This document shows positions 1 to 7,643 of a stretch of 64,000 bases of DNA, one piece after another. The DNA is taken from NCBI GenBank assembly GCA_016714605.1, contig JADKDL010000013.1, positions 1 to 64,000 on the forward strand, read 5' to 3'. Below the pieces are notes generated by a model. It saw only the letters and a list, made by a program, of their open reading frames with translations, ran no database searches and was not told the DNA's origin. Positions within the stretch are counted from its first letter, which is position 1. Every line of letters starts with the position of its first letter. The DNA is from Bacteroidales bacterium (GTDB lineage Bacteria > Bacteroidota > Bacteroidia > Bacteroidales > UBA1715). Position numbers and translations under genes: made by a program.

Positions 1-813
1 ACTTCTCCTTTGAATTTGTTTTAGAGATGCTTCTCATTCCTTTTCCTAAGAAATCAATTTGTTCTTTGTTTTCATAGAAAAGTTTCACAGGAGTATCATC
101 TGCATAAGTAATGTTTTCTTGTCCTAATAGCGCTTCGATAAAAGCATAGTCTTCTAAATTGCAAAATGCTCTACCTATTCTTAACTTTTTAATTTTCTTA
201 TTCTGGATAATTGATTTAAATATTGGATATGTTGAATTTACAACTTTAACGTTAAAACCCAAAGCAAGAATTTCCAAATTTGGTATTTCGCCTAAAAAGT
301 CAAAACTCTGAACAGGTTGGCTCCAATCAAAAGTCCCATTTATATAGATGTATCTTAAACTTTTAATTCCTGTTAATCGGCCAAAGTCATTTACTCGTCT
401 TAAATTTTCAAAGTGAACAGATTTAAGCTTATGTAAATTTCTCAATGGTGACAAATCCGAAAAACCTGAAACATATTCAAGAATTAGTTCTTCCACATTT
501 TCCAAGTCACCAATAAATTCTATGTCGGTTGCTCTGAAAAAGGTTACTCTTAATCGCTTTATCTCTTTCAGTTTACGGATTGCTTGAACTTGTTCTTTGC
601 TCGGATCGTGAAGTGTAAGTTCTTCAAGGTTTGGGCAGTCAAAAATTTGTTCCCAATGTGTTTTATCTTGGGTTTTATTTATAGTAATGATTTTTACTTC
701 GTCTTTGTTAGCTAATTTAACGTCTGCGATAAATGCAAATCTCTCTCTATTTGGAATTGTCGTCCAATAATCGCCTGTTCTATCTAAGAAGTCTCCAAAG
801 TGATGTTTCATAG
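1..813 (-). CDS. Leucine-rich-repeat-like protein, C-terminus cut by window edge
   Basis: An open minus-strand frame runs from an ATG at 811-813 to the left edge with no stop (271 codons visible). The N-terminus reads MKHHFGDFLDRTGDYW. From about residue 70 the protein consists of irregular repeats of about 23-26 residues of the type L-x-x-L-x-L (for example CPNLEELTLHD, LENVEELILEY, LHKLKSVHFENL, IKSLRYIYING, IPNLEILALGFN), the pattern of a solenoid leucine-rich repeat. There is no signal peptide, so it is probably cytoplasmic. LRR solenoids are protein-binding scaffolds, and its partner is unknown. It is separated by about 380 bases from the next gene on the same strand, so co-transcription is not evident. 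The C-terminus lies outside the window. Confidence 0.6.
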
Positions 814-1195
814 TATATGTGTAATGTTGTTCTGCTATTGTAGCTATATTGTGCGATGGTGGTATGTCATTTATTATCAATTTTCTTCAATAAATACTTC
901 AGTTCATTCATATCACCTCCGAATCTGCTCAACTCCGTTCTAAATATAAATTCCCTTTGCTCGTTTGGGGTTGCAACCCAAACGCTATACTAGTAGAAAA
1001 TAAAGTAGGACTTGTGGTCCGACAATAAAGCGTAAAAACATAATTCTACTTCATAAACATTACAGTAAGCTCCTCTTTACTAATCTAATCTTTTATATCA
1101 ATAATTTGGGTTGCAATGTCGAAGTGCTCAGCGAAGGTAAACCCAAATTTGAGATTTAATTGACGGTACAACCGTCAATTAGCGGGGAATAATCT
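814..1195. repeat. Intergenic region with several palindromes
   Basis: No gene seen. It holds a perfect inverted repeat at 963-983 (GTTTGGG arm, CCCAAAC arm), a related GGGTTGCA / AACCC stretch at about 1105-1150, and at 1159-1179 the window-wide palindrome with arms ATTGACGGT and ACCGTCAAT, followed by the AGCGGGG tail that accompanies many copies elsewhere in the window. Confidence 0.6.
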
Positions 1196-2680
1196 TTATT
1201 TCATTTTTTCTGTTAGAAATTCTAAAATCATACACCAATTAAGGTATTCCGAAACTGTCAATACTGTAGCAATAAGCACAAGTATTGTTGTAATCCATAA
1301 GAAAGTATAGTTTCTTTTACGTTTATTAATATATGAAATTTCATAATTGAACTCAGCATCACCTTTTAAAATTCTCTCTATATCTTTGACATCCAACAAA
1401 TCAGTATATCGACTTTTTAGATTATTATATTTGCGTATTAGTCTTGTTTTTTCTAGTTTTAGATTCCAAATTGAGAAAATCAAAAAGAGAAATGATAGCA
1501 ATAGAAATGATAAACTAAATATGGTTTCAGCTTTAGAAAAACCATTATTTGAAACTTCTTCTTTTAAAAACCTTAAGATAAATACAGAAATAAAAAAGGA
1601 TAAGAAAGTAAAAATACTTTTCTGATAGTTTGATAAATAGTTGGAAGCAATTTCACCAGATTTCTGTGAAATCCAGCTTAATTCATCAACAATTTTATTC
1701 CGGATTTCAATATATTTAGAAATATTAGCTTGTAAATAAGCTTTATAGCTTGATTGTATGGACAAATATACACTATCCGAAATATTCAATGAGTTTTCAG
1801 TTAAGGAAAGAGAAATTATATTCCTAGCTAAACCAATCTTATCACTGATATTACTTTTTTCACAATATACCCAATCAAATATTTTGAAATATAACGAAGC
1901 TAACTTTTTGTCTAAATCATATAATTTAATCTTACCATTAAATGATTTATAACCATTTAATTTATAAGTCAGTAAGTCATCTGATATTGTCGTAATATCA
2001 AATAAAGAGATAATTGAGAAAAGCAATGTGTATTTTTCAAGAGCTTCAGTAATTGGATTAATTACTTCTGACTTATTTATTATTTGGAAAGAATAAGCAT
2101 CAAAAGGATACTCTTCAATATTACCAAAATGGCAATTGTCTGAAATAAAATTTTTATTGAGCCTTGTTTCTTCTATTAAAGGAGTATGAGTAAATGAAAT
2201 TTTAGAAGTTTCAAAACACGTAACATTACCTTCTAAAAGGATGAAATTTAATTTACCATGTTTATTTTGGAAATCTTTTATTAGATGCAGAATATTAACC
2301 ATTGGATATTTGTTCCACAAATTGCAAAAACTATCAAAGTTGTAGATGTAAATATATTTTTCTGTATTCTTTTTAATTTTAAAAGTAAATAGAATGCTTT
2401 CATCTTCGTAAAGTGTCCTTTCTTCAATTACTTTTTCTTGAAATTCTAAAAAATTATTTATTTCTAGTTTAATAGAATCTGAATTTCCAATTTTTAATCC
2501 AAGAACAAAAACCTCATTTTTAGGAATATGCTTTATAATATCCTGTAAATCAGAGAGACTAAAGTGCTTAAAGTTAGAAATATAGTAAGAGATTTCATAT
2601 GAGGAGAATTTATCCTCATTCAGAATTTCGTTTTCTATTTGAGGAGAAAACACATTTACTATTTTGTTGAATAGATTCAT
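1196..2680 (-). CDS. Unknown protein with three C-terminal membrane segments
   Basis: I do not recognise a family. The 494-residue protein has a long soluble N-terminal part (about 1-350) rich in aromatic and charged residues, then two hydrophobic segments close together (about 360-378 and 388-410). A basic, probably coiled loop (about 411-455) follows, and a third hydrophobic segment (about 458-480) lies near the end. There is no signal peptide, so the large domain is probably cytoplasmic and the C-terminus anchors it in the inner membrane. Its ATG shares one base with the TAA of the upstream gene (TAATG at 2678-2682), which implies translational coupling and a functional pair. A soluble sensor/effector plus membrane-anchored partner is a frequent layout in phage-defence modules, but that role is only inference here. 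Confidence 0.6.
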   Translation of the reverse strand: MNLFNKIVNVFSPQIENEILNEDKFSSYEISYYISNFKHFSLSDLQDIIKHIPKNEVFVLGLKIGNSDSIKLEINNFLEFQEKVIEERTLYEDESILFTFKIKKNTEKYIYIYNFDSFCNLWNKYPMVNILHLIKDFQNKHGKLNFILLEGNVTCFETSKISFTHTPLIEETRLNKNFISDNCHFGNIEEYPFDAYSFQIINKSEVINPITEALEKYTLLFSIISLFDITTISDDLLTYKLNGYKSFNGKIKLYDLDKKLASLYFKIFDWVYCEKSNISDKIGLARNIISLSLTENSLNISDSVYLSIQSSYKAYLQANISKYIEIRNKIVDELSWISQKSGEIASNYLSNYQKSIFTFLSFFISVFILRFLKEEVSNNGFSKAETIFSLSFLLLSFLFLIFSIWNLKLEKTRLIRKYNNLKSRYTDLLDVKDIERILKGDAEFNYEISYINKRKRNYTFLWITTILVLIATVLTVSEYLNWCMILEFLTEKMK

Positions 2681-3723
2681 TATTTCTTAAATCTTTTATA
2701 TCCTTCTTCCGATTTAATTGCAATGTATTTATTATTCTCATTATCAACAAATGCTGTTATTTTATCTAAGTCAGGTGCACCATTAAGTAACAATTCCATC
2801 CCTTCATTTAAAACAACTTTGTGTACAGCTCTTTTGTTTATTTCCTTTTTATCAATCTGAAATTGACTGTCTAAATTATATTTTTCTGGAATTTCTTTTA
2901 TCCGACTTTGAATATCATTGATTGGAAAATCATTTTCAATTGGTGGGTAATTTTCAAAAATTGGGGTAAACATATTGTCAAGGTCGAAATCTGCTTGCGA
3001 CCGAAAATGGCCAATTACCGAATTTCGAAGAATAGTATGGTCTGCTGGAAATTTGTCTTTTATTCTATCTAAAACCTTCCTGTCTATTATTTCAAGAAAT
3101 TTTTTTGTGTTATGACTATCAGTTCTTTCTTCTGTAAGTTCTAGAAATGAATGCCACCAATATTTTGTTAAGGCATTTGTAGTGTCCGATACCAATACTT
3201 TTTTGATATTATTTTGGTGGTCTGTTATTGCCAAAAAAGACTTAAAAATTCTCTTTTTCCAAGGCAAGCCCCTATGAATTGCAAAATCAGAAGCATCCAA
3301 AAAATCATTATGGTCTGCTTTTCCAATAATAATCATTTTTGTTTCTATATCAACATTAATTATTGTTTGAAATAGACTTCCCTTTTGAATAGAAATGTTT
3401 AACTTGTCCATATCTTCCTGAGCTTCTTGCTCAACTTTCAAAAGCCTTTTTGCATTTATTTCAGTAGCCTTTTCGTAGTCTTCACTCATAAATAAAGTTA
3501 TAGAAGAACGAATCTCAGTAGTATTGCTGTTGAATATAAAACTTCTCTTACTATTCCTTTCTTTAATGTCGGCAAGTAAACGTTCAATATACTGCCTTAA
3601 AGCCTCACTTTGACTATCAATATCTATAGCTGTAATAATTCCTGTATTATGGTCAATGTGATGTAATGAAGTGTACTGAATACCAAGTGGGATAACTAAT
3701 TCATTTTCATTTTTCATATCCAA
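2680..3723 (-). CDS. Possible nucleoid-associated (NdpA/YejK-like) protein
   Basis: A 347-residue soluble protein, first gene of a coupled pair. The central part (about residues 120-200) reads like the 37-kDa nucleoid-associated family: a beta-strand pair (IINVDIETKMIIIGKAD), a DFLD motif, then LPWKKRIFKSFLAI and a segment ending ALTKYWWHSFLEL, where YejK-type proteins have a 'KYFLDFLG'-like helix. The C-terminus (about 290-347) has an FQIDKKEI strand and ends in a beta-rich YIAIKSEEGY segment, also compatible with that family. In known members the protein binds the nucleoid. Relatives sometimes sit in defence islands, which is why the coupling to a membrane protein is notable. This assignment rests on motif memory only. 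An unrelated effector domain remains possible. An alternative start two codons downstream exists. Confidence 0.5.
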   Translation of the reverse strand: MDMKNENELVIPLGIQYTSLHHIDHNTGIITAIDIDSQSEALRQYIERLLADIKERNSKRSFIFNSNTTEIRSSITLFMSEDYEKATEINAKRLLKVEQEAQEDMDKLNISIQKGSLFQTIINVDIETKMIIIGKADHNDFLDASDFAIHRGLPWKKRIFKSFLAITDHQNNIKKVLVSDTTNALTKYWWHSFLELTEERTDSHNTKKFLEIIDRKVLDRIKDKFPADHTILRNSVIGHFRSQADFDLDNMFTPIFENYPPIENDFPINDIQSRIKEIPEKYNLDSQFQIDKKEINKRAVHKVVLNEGMELLLNGAPDLDKITAFVDNENNKYIAIKSEEGYKRFKK

Positions 3724-3981
3724 TCAATTTATGTTGATTCTTTTTTTAAACTTACGGCTAACATCCCTATATACGTAACTCCATCTATCAATTCCGTATA
3801 TATACAACTATTTCTTTTTCGACTTCTAAAGTAGTTTTATTCTCTATTATTTCCAAGACAAACAGATATTATTTGTTGTTTTTATTAAACTGATAATGGG
3901 GCTTTATTACATTCGGTGAAGGTGTTAGGGTTTTGGTCTTTGAGTTTACACAAAATTATTTACTGTCTCTAGGTAGGTTAG

Positions 3982-4254
3982 CATAGACATCTGAGAGGTA
4001 AACATAGTCATGTGAGAGGCAAACATAGTCATGTGATAAGCAAACATAGTCATGTGATAAGCAAACATAAGCATGTGATAAGCAAACATAGTCATGTGAG
4101 AGGTAAACATAAGCATGTGAGAGGTAAACATAAGCATGTGATAAGTAAACATAGTCATGTGATAAGCAAACATAAGCATGTGATAAGCAAACATAGTCAT
4201 GTGAGAGGTAAACATAGTCATGTGATAAGCAAACATAGTCATCTGAGAGGTAAA
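3982..4254. repeat. Thirteen-unit 21-bp tandem repeat array
   Basis: Thirteen contiguous units of exactly 21 bp (273 bp) follow the pattern CATA-(GTC or AGC)-ATGTGA-(GAGG or TAAG)-(C or T)-AAA. The variants are shuffled along the array rather than graded. The first and last units differ from the rest in carrying ATCTGA in place of ATGTGA. Because 21 is a multiple of three and no unit contains a stop in the open frames, both strands show spurious open frames of heptapeptides. There is no ribosome-binding context that convinces me either is translated. The array lies 232 bp upstream of the helical protein gene at 4487. A second 21-bp array of unrelated sequence lies beside a similar gene near 47.2 kb. 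Confidence 0.9.
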
Positions 4255-4486
4255 CATAGCAATCATGTCTGTTAGCACGAGTATTTGGTAGGGGAGCTGT
4301 GGAAGTTTGTTTTATTGTATTGCTGTTTTTATTTAATCGGTATTGTATTGATTATTAACATATTTAAAGTTTCAAACAATAATGTTATTAAAATATTTCA
4401 AAAAAATATGTGTGCGTATACAATAAATATACTCATATATATGTTTATGCTTTAACAAAATTAATGTTAACCTAACAATTTAAATT

Positions 4487-5431
4487 ATGATTAAAATAAA
4501 AGAAAGACGTTATAGTATGTGTATGACGACAACGGAGTTTTGCGATGCAAATGCTAACATTACGGCTAATTTGCCGGGTTTTGAACAGAATCTTTCTGTT
4601 TTGAAGGATACTTGTGTGCAAATAAAACTGATTGGTGAAGAGCAGAAGTTGGACCGTACGGGTTTGACCGAAAGTAAAAATAACCTGAAATCGGAACTTA
4701 TTGTCTTGGCTGCCGACAATGCTCGTAAGCTTGTGGCGTATGCTAAATTGACGAATAATGCTACCTTATTGGCTGAGATTGATTATAGTGAAACTGATTT
4801 CAAACGGTTTGCCAACAACGATGTGAAGGATTATGCTCATATAATTTATGAAAGGGCGCAGACGCATGTTGCTGAGTTGGGAAATTATGGTATTACGGCC
4901 GAAACGCAATCGCACTTTATTGCGGCTATAGATAGTTTTAATGCTTCTTTGACTAATCCGCGGATTGGTGCAACGGCTAAAAGTCAGGCTACGAAGCAAT
5001 TGACGGTGTTGTTTAAAACTGCCAATAGGGTTCTTTCTGAAATGGATGCTGTGGTGGAGATAGTAAGATTGACGGAGCCGAATTTTTATAATGGTTACCG
5101 TTCGGTGAGGAAGGTAATGAAGGCGGGCAAGAGTTCTGTGCGTGTAAAGGGTCTGGTGACCGATGCTGCTACGGGTATGCCGATTAAGGGTGTGTCTGTA
5201 ATGTTTGTTGCTGAGAGTGAGTTGCTGAAGTCAAAGTCTGCTGATGTGGCTGCTGTTAAAAGTGTTGTTACTAAAAAGACTGCCGAAAAGGGTGGTTTCT
5301 CTGTAATGTCTTTGGCTTCGGGTACGTATCAGGTTAGGCTGAAAAAGGCGGGGTATATTGACCAAGTTGTAATGGTTAATGTGAACGATGGGGAGATGAG
5401 TGTGGTGAATGTGAGTATGATGAGAAATTAG
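4487..5431 (+). CDS. Helical-bundle protein with C-terminal carboxypeptidase-regulatory-like domain
   Basis: A 314-residue protein without signal peptide. Residues about 1-215 are strongly helical (long amphipathic stretches, few prolines) and end in a segment LSEMDAVVEIVRLTEPNFYNGYRSVRK. Residues about 221-312 form a carboxypeptidase-D regulatory-like beta-sandwich: V-K-G-L-V-T-D-A-A-T-G-x-P-I-K-G-V, then LASGTYQVRLKKAGY and a final VNVSMM strand. That domain is a common Bacteroidota adhesion or spacer module. The end of the helical part (aromatic, then GYxS, then basic residues) resembles the end of the 245-residue protein at 47388-48125, and both genes sit beside a 21-bp repeat array. Base composition is clearly more GC-rich than the neighbouring genes. 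The function is unknown. The start at 4487 is chosen as the first ATG, and a start at the MCMTT methionine (codon 11) is possible. Confidence 0.7.
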   Translation: MIKIKERRYSMCMTTTEFCDANANITANLPGFEQNLSVLKDTCVQIKLIGEEQKLDRTGLTESKNNLKSELIVLAADNARKLVAYAKLTNNATLLAEIDYSETDFKRFANNDVKDYAHIIYERAQTHVAELGNYGITAETQSHFIAAIDSFNASLTNPRIGATAKSQATKQLTVLFKTANRVLSEMDAVVEIVRLTEPNFYNGYRSVRKVMKAGKSSVRVKGLVTDAATGMPIKGVSVMFVAESELLKSKSADVAAVKSVVTKKTAEKGGFSVMSLASGTYQVRLKKAGYIDQVVMVNVNDGEMSVVNVSMMRN

Positions 5432-5458
5432 ATTGTGTGGGAATAGGATATTGATTAA

Positions 5459-5484
5459 GGGGTGACTTTGAGTCACCCCCTTTT
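5459..5484 (+). terminator. Rho-independent terminator
   Basis: Perfect 8-bp stem GGGGTGAC / GTCACCCC with a 5-base loop (5467-5471), followed by CTTTTT, 27 bases after the stop at 5431. Nearly the same hairpin lies at 47144-47176 beside the other 21-bp array. Confidence 0.85.
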
Positions 5485-5590
5485 TAGTTTTTTTGGAATG
5501 GGCTAAAGCCGCATTCCTATTCATTGAATTGCCTCCTGCTTTAGCTGGAGGATGTGAAATTCTTTAATGGCTTTAGCGGAAAACCGGGAA

Positions 5591-5657
5591 ACATTTTCAT
5601 AAAACAGGCCAGAGGCCTTGAAAACTAGGACGAAGCGAGGACGCTTCGCCCAACGGG
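5591..5657 (+). repeat. Interspersed repeat R2, copy 1
   Basis: This is one of six full copies of an element of about 65-70 bp in the window. It reads ACATTTTCAT, AAAACAGGCCAGAGGCCTTG, a short variable stretch, then the inverted repeat GAAGCGAGGACGCTTCGCCC. The other full copies are near 7211, 37651, 38671, 48366 and (minus strand) 61905, and partial copies are at about 5881-5929 and 61841-61870. A GGAATGGGCTAAAGCC-type leader (5496 onwards) precedes this one. Confidence 0.8.
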
Positions 5658-5807
5658 GACAAACTCGCTCCACTAACGTTGCGCTCAGACATGTCCTTGT
5701 TTTTAACGCTCTCTCTCCCAATTTTCTTAACGCATTTTTCAATAGGCGGTTCCTGAAACCGGAAAATCACAGCATTGTGGTTCGTTTTATTGGTAATTAT
5801 TACATCG
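5657..5807 (+). repeat. Direct repeat R4, copy 1 (151 bp)
   Basis: A 151-bp stretch beginning GGACAAACTCGCTC and ending TTATTACATCG. It is nearly identical to 6955-7105, with both copies the same length. It has an internal complementary pair (AAGGACA upstream in copy 2, TGTCCTT within). Open frames across it on either strand are repeat artefacts. Confidence 0.85.
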
Positions 5808-5852
5808 TGTTTGTTTTTTGGAATGGGCTAATGCCGCATTTGTATTCATTGA

Positions 5853-5873
5853 ATTGACGGTAAAACCGTCAAT
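5853..5873. repeat. ATTGACGGT palindrome copy
   Basis: Palindrome with arms ATTGACGGT and ACCGTCAAT and a 3-base centre. Well-preserved copies lie at 1159, 37796, 45641, 48289 and 61876, and degenerate copies at about 31315, 35742, 37722, 38746 and 44781. All are intergenic and usually followed by TGAGCGG or TAGCGG. Confidence 0.75.
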
Positions 5874-5932
5874 TAGCATACAGAGGCCTTGACTGCTCAG
5901 ATGAAGCGAGGACACTTTGCCCAACAGGTGAG

Positions 5933-6094
5933 TTATTTTCCTATCGGTTTTAATCCGCTTGTTTTAATCCGACTATCGATATAGCTCTTCAACTCTTCAA
6001 ACGTCATATCTTGAGTTTCAATACTTATCTTATCGCGGATTTCTCTCATCATTTTTACAGCGTCAAATGATTTTTCTTTTTCCTTAGTCTTCAT
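5933..6094 (-). CDS. Probable antitoxin partner of the PIN-domain toxin
   Basis: A 53-residue basic/acidic helical protein, read from the ATG at 6092-6094 (MKTKEKEKSF), which I prefer to an upstream in-frame ATG at 6127 because it gives only an 11-base overlap with the preceding gene. The core KMMREIRDKIS followed by an MTFEELKSYI helix is typical of short Bacteroidota antitoxins found next to PIN-domain or RelE toxins, which neutralise the toxin by wrapping it and repress their own operon. Here it lies downstream of the toxin, the reverse of the usual VapBC order. There is no clear DNA-binding fold in the visible sequence. Confidence 0.6.
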   Translation of the reverse strand: MKTKEKEKSFDAVKMMREIRDKISIETQDMTFEELKSYIDSRIKTSGLKPIGK

Positions 6095-6545
6095 AATGTA
6101 ATAAATCTTTAGGGCTTCTAATTTCAATCATAGGGTAGCCAAGCCTAAGATTAACAGAATTATATCCTTTAATTCTATCTAAATTCACTATATGTTTAAA
6201 ATTCCAACTGGCTAAAACATCAACTCTATTTATTGTCGCTAAAGCAATATGTCTACAATCCTCCAAACTTGTTTTACCTACAACCTTTTCTGAGATATAT
6301 TTATCTGCTAGGAATATTGCATCCTCTGTTAACTCTACTCGTTCAAAATTCTCTTGAGGATATCGGTAAAGTAATTCTCTTACTCTAAGGGGTGCAGCTA
6401 TCAACTCTAAATCAAGCAAATTAGAAACAACAAAGATAAGTTCACCTTGTTCAAATCGTTTAAAAAGTGCAATCGTTGCATCATTAAATTCATCGTCAAA
6501 GTATCCGCCAACTACCGAGGTATCTATATAAATTCTCTGCTTCAT
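6084..6545 (-). CDS. PIN-domain ribonuclease, VapC-like toxin
   Basis: A 153-residue single-domain PIN protein. The expected acidic residues are visible: D8 in the IYIDTSVVGG strand, E47 in the LDLELIAAP helix, D96 in SLEDCRHIALA, and N115 in SWNFKHIV where many PIN proteins have the fourth carboxylate. PIN domains of this kind are magnesium-dependent ribonucleases, often cutting tRNA or rRNA when the antitoxin is lost. The gene overlaps the small downstream gene by 11 bases, so the two are probably one operon with the toxin first. It stands alone between dispersed repeats, which fits an acquired module. Confidence in the fold is good; the target is unknown. Confidence 0.8.
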   Translation of the reverse strand: MKQRIYIDTSVVGGYFDDEFNDATIALFKRFEQGELIFVVSNLLDLELIAAPLRVRELLYRYPQENFERVELTEDAIFLADKYISEKVVGKTSLEDCRHIALATINRVDVLASWNFKHIVNLDRIKGYNSVNLRLGYPMIEIRSPKDLLHYED

Positions 6546-6667
6546 TTGCTTTTTTATTACAAATTTACAATTTATTATCCAGTTATGATTCTCGTGTCAG
6601 TTTGTTTTTCTTTTTTCTTGCCTTGTTTGTAACATTTCTGGATTACCTATATCCTATATTTTTCATT

Positions 6668-6856
6668 TATCAACACCACAATTTTCCAATGAAAATGATT
6701 TATTTTGAAAGAAGAATATTGGTGTATCATTAAGGTTTTGAGATGGGTTATTCTGTTTTAAAAGTAAACATAATATATTTAAATGCAAATAATAGTGGGG
6801 GCTTTTTTTTCTATTATTGTCTTTGTATGGGGGTATGAGAAAGATTAAACGGTGAG
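6668..6856 (+). repeat. Interspersed repeat R3, copy 1
   Basis: An element of about 185 bp starting TATCAACACC and running through AATGAAAATGATTTATTTTG, a run of AAAAGTAAACAT, the hairpin AATAATAG / CTATTATT around a GGGGGCTTTTTTT loop, and ending near GATTAAACGG. Other copies are at 37417-37602, 38467-38650 and (minus strand) 61993-62178. Three of the four are followed by an R2 element within about 100 bp. Confidence 0.8.
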
Positions 6857-6954
6857 TGGAGGTTTCTGTTACTTTTTCCAGCAGCTGAAAAAGTAACAAA
6901 AAAAGCCGCCGCTGATTGAAAAATGCTAAAAATTGGTTCGTTCGAGCTAAACAA

Positions 6955-7105
6955 GGACAAACTCGCTCGACTAACGTTGCGCTCAGACATGTCCTTGTTT
7001 TTAACGCTCTCTCTCCCAATTTTCTTAACGCATTTTTCAATAGGCGGTCCCCAAAACCGGAAAATCACAGCATTGTGGTTTGTTTTTTTTGTAATTATTA
7101 CATCG
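6955..7105 (+). repeat. Direct repeat R4, copy 2 (151 bp)
   Basis: Second copy of the 151-bp sequence at 5657-5807, with only scattered substitutions. The two copies flank the PIN toxin/antitoxin pair and the first R3 element. Confidence 0.85.
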
Positions 7106-7210
7106 AAATGTCGTTATTATAGGGAAGTACTGCATTTCTATTCATTGAATTGCCTCCTGCTTTAGCTGTAGGATGTAAAATTCTTTAATGGCTTTAGCGG
7201 AAAAATGGGA

Positions 7211-7277
7211 AACATTTTCATAAAACAGGCCAGAGGCCTTGAATACTTGGACGAAGCGAGGACGCTTCGCCCAACGG
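7211..7277 (+). repeat. Interspersed repeat R2, copy 2
   Basis: Same order of blocks as the copy at 5591, including the GAAGCGAGGACGCTTCGCCC inverted repeat. The preceding 7140-7200 stretch (CCTCCTGCTTTAGCTG onwards) also matches 5526-5586, so the homology between the two loci extends beyond R2. The following 7278-7643 holds no gene that I can support and presumably contains the promoter of the gene at 7644. Confidence 0.8.
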
Positions 7278-7643
7278 TGAAAATCAAGGGCGTGACTCCA
7301 AGTCGCACTCTCAATGCTGGTGATGGTTTCTTTTTTCAAACCCAATTCCCTACTAGTATCTAGGATTGTTTTAAGTTGTAAATATGTATTTATTGGAAAC
7401 AAAATTACCCAAAATCGTACTGCAATTTGTATCATTTAAGACAGTGTAATATTTTAAGACTCAATAAACAAAGGACTAGAGAATGTTAATTTGTAATGAT
7501 TACAAAAAAAATAAAAAAAAGTCAACGATTTGTATTTATATACAGAATAAATGAATAAATTTGGCGGATTATACGCAATCAAATTTAATGTTAGAAACTT
7601 AATTAAAATATAATATTGTATTAACCCAATCCCCCAATCAATT

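Noticed and set aside
3982..4254. CRISPR array
   Set aside because: Units of 21 bp are contiguous with no unique spacers, and there are no cas genes.
3946..4278. Open heptapeptide-repeat frames on both strands of the 21-bp array
   Set aside because: Open only because the unit length is a multiple of three and lacks stops; extreme composition, no convincing ribosome-binding site, and both strands open alike.
5459..5484. Attachment site or recombinase target at the GGGGTGAC hairpin
   Set aside because: The T run and position after a stop are fully explained by a terminator; no recombinase is nearby.
5521..7122. Several frames that repeat the same peptide (beginning MKNALRKLGERALK) at two places on the minus strand, and plus-strand counterparts
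   Set aside because: They are translations of the R2/R4 nucleotide repeats; the identical peptides follow the DNA repeat, not a gene.
7142..7435. 97-residue minus-strand frame
   Set aside because: Built from R2 and flanking repeat sequence with no codon bias or known motif.
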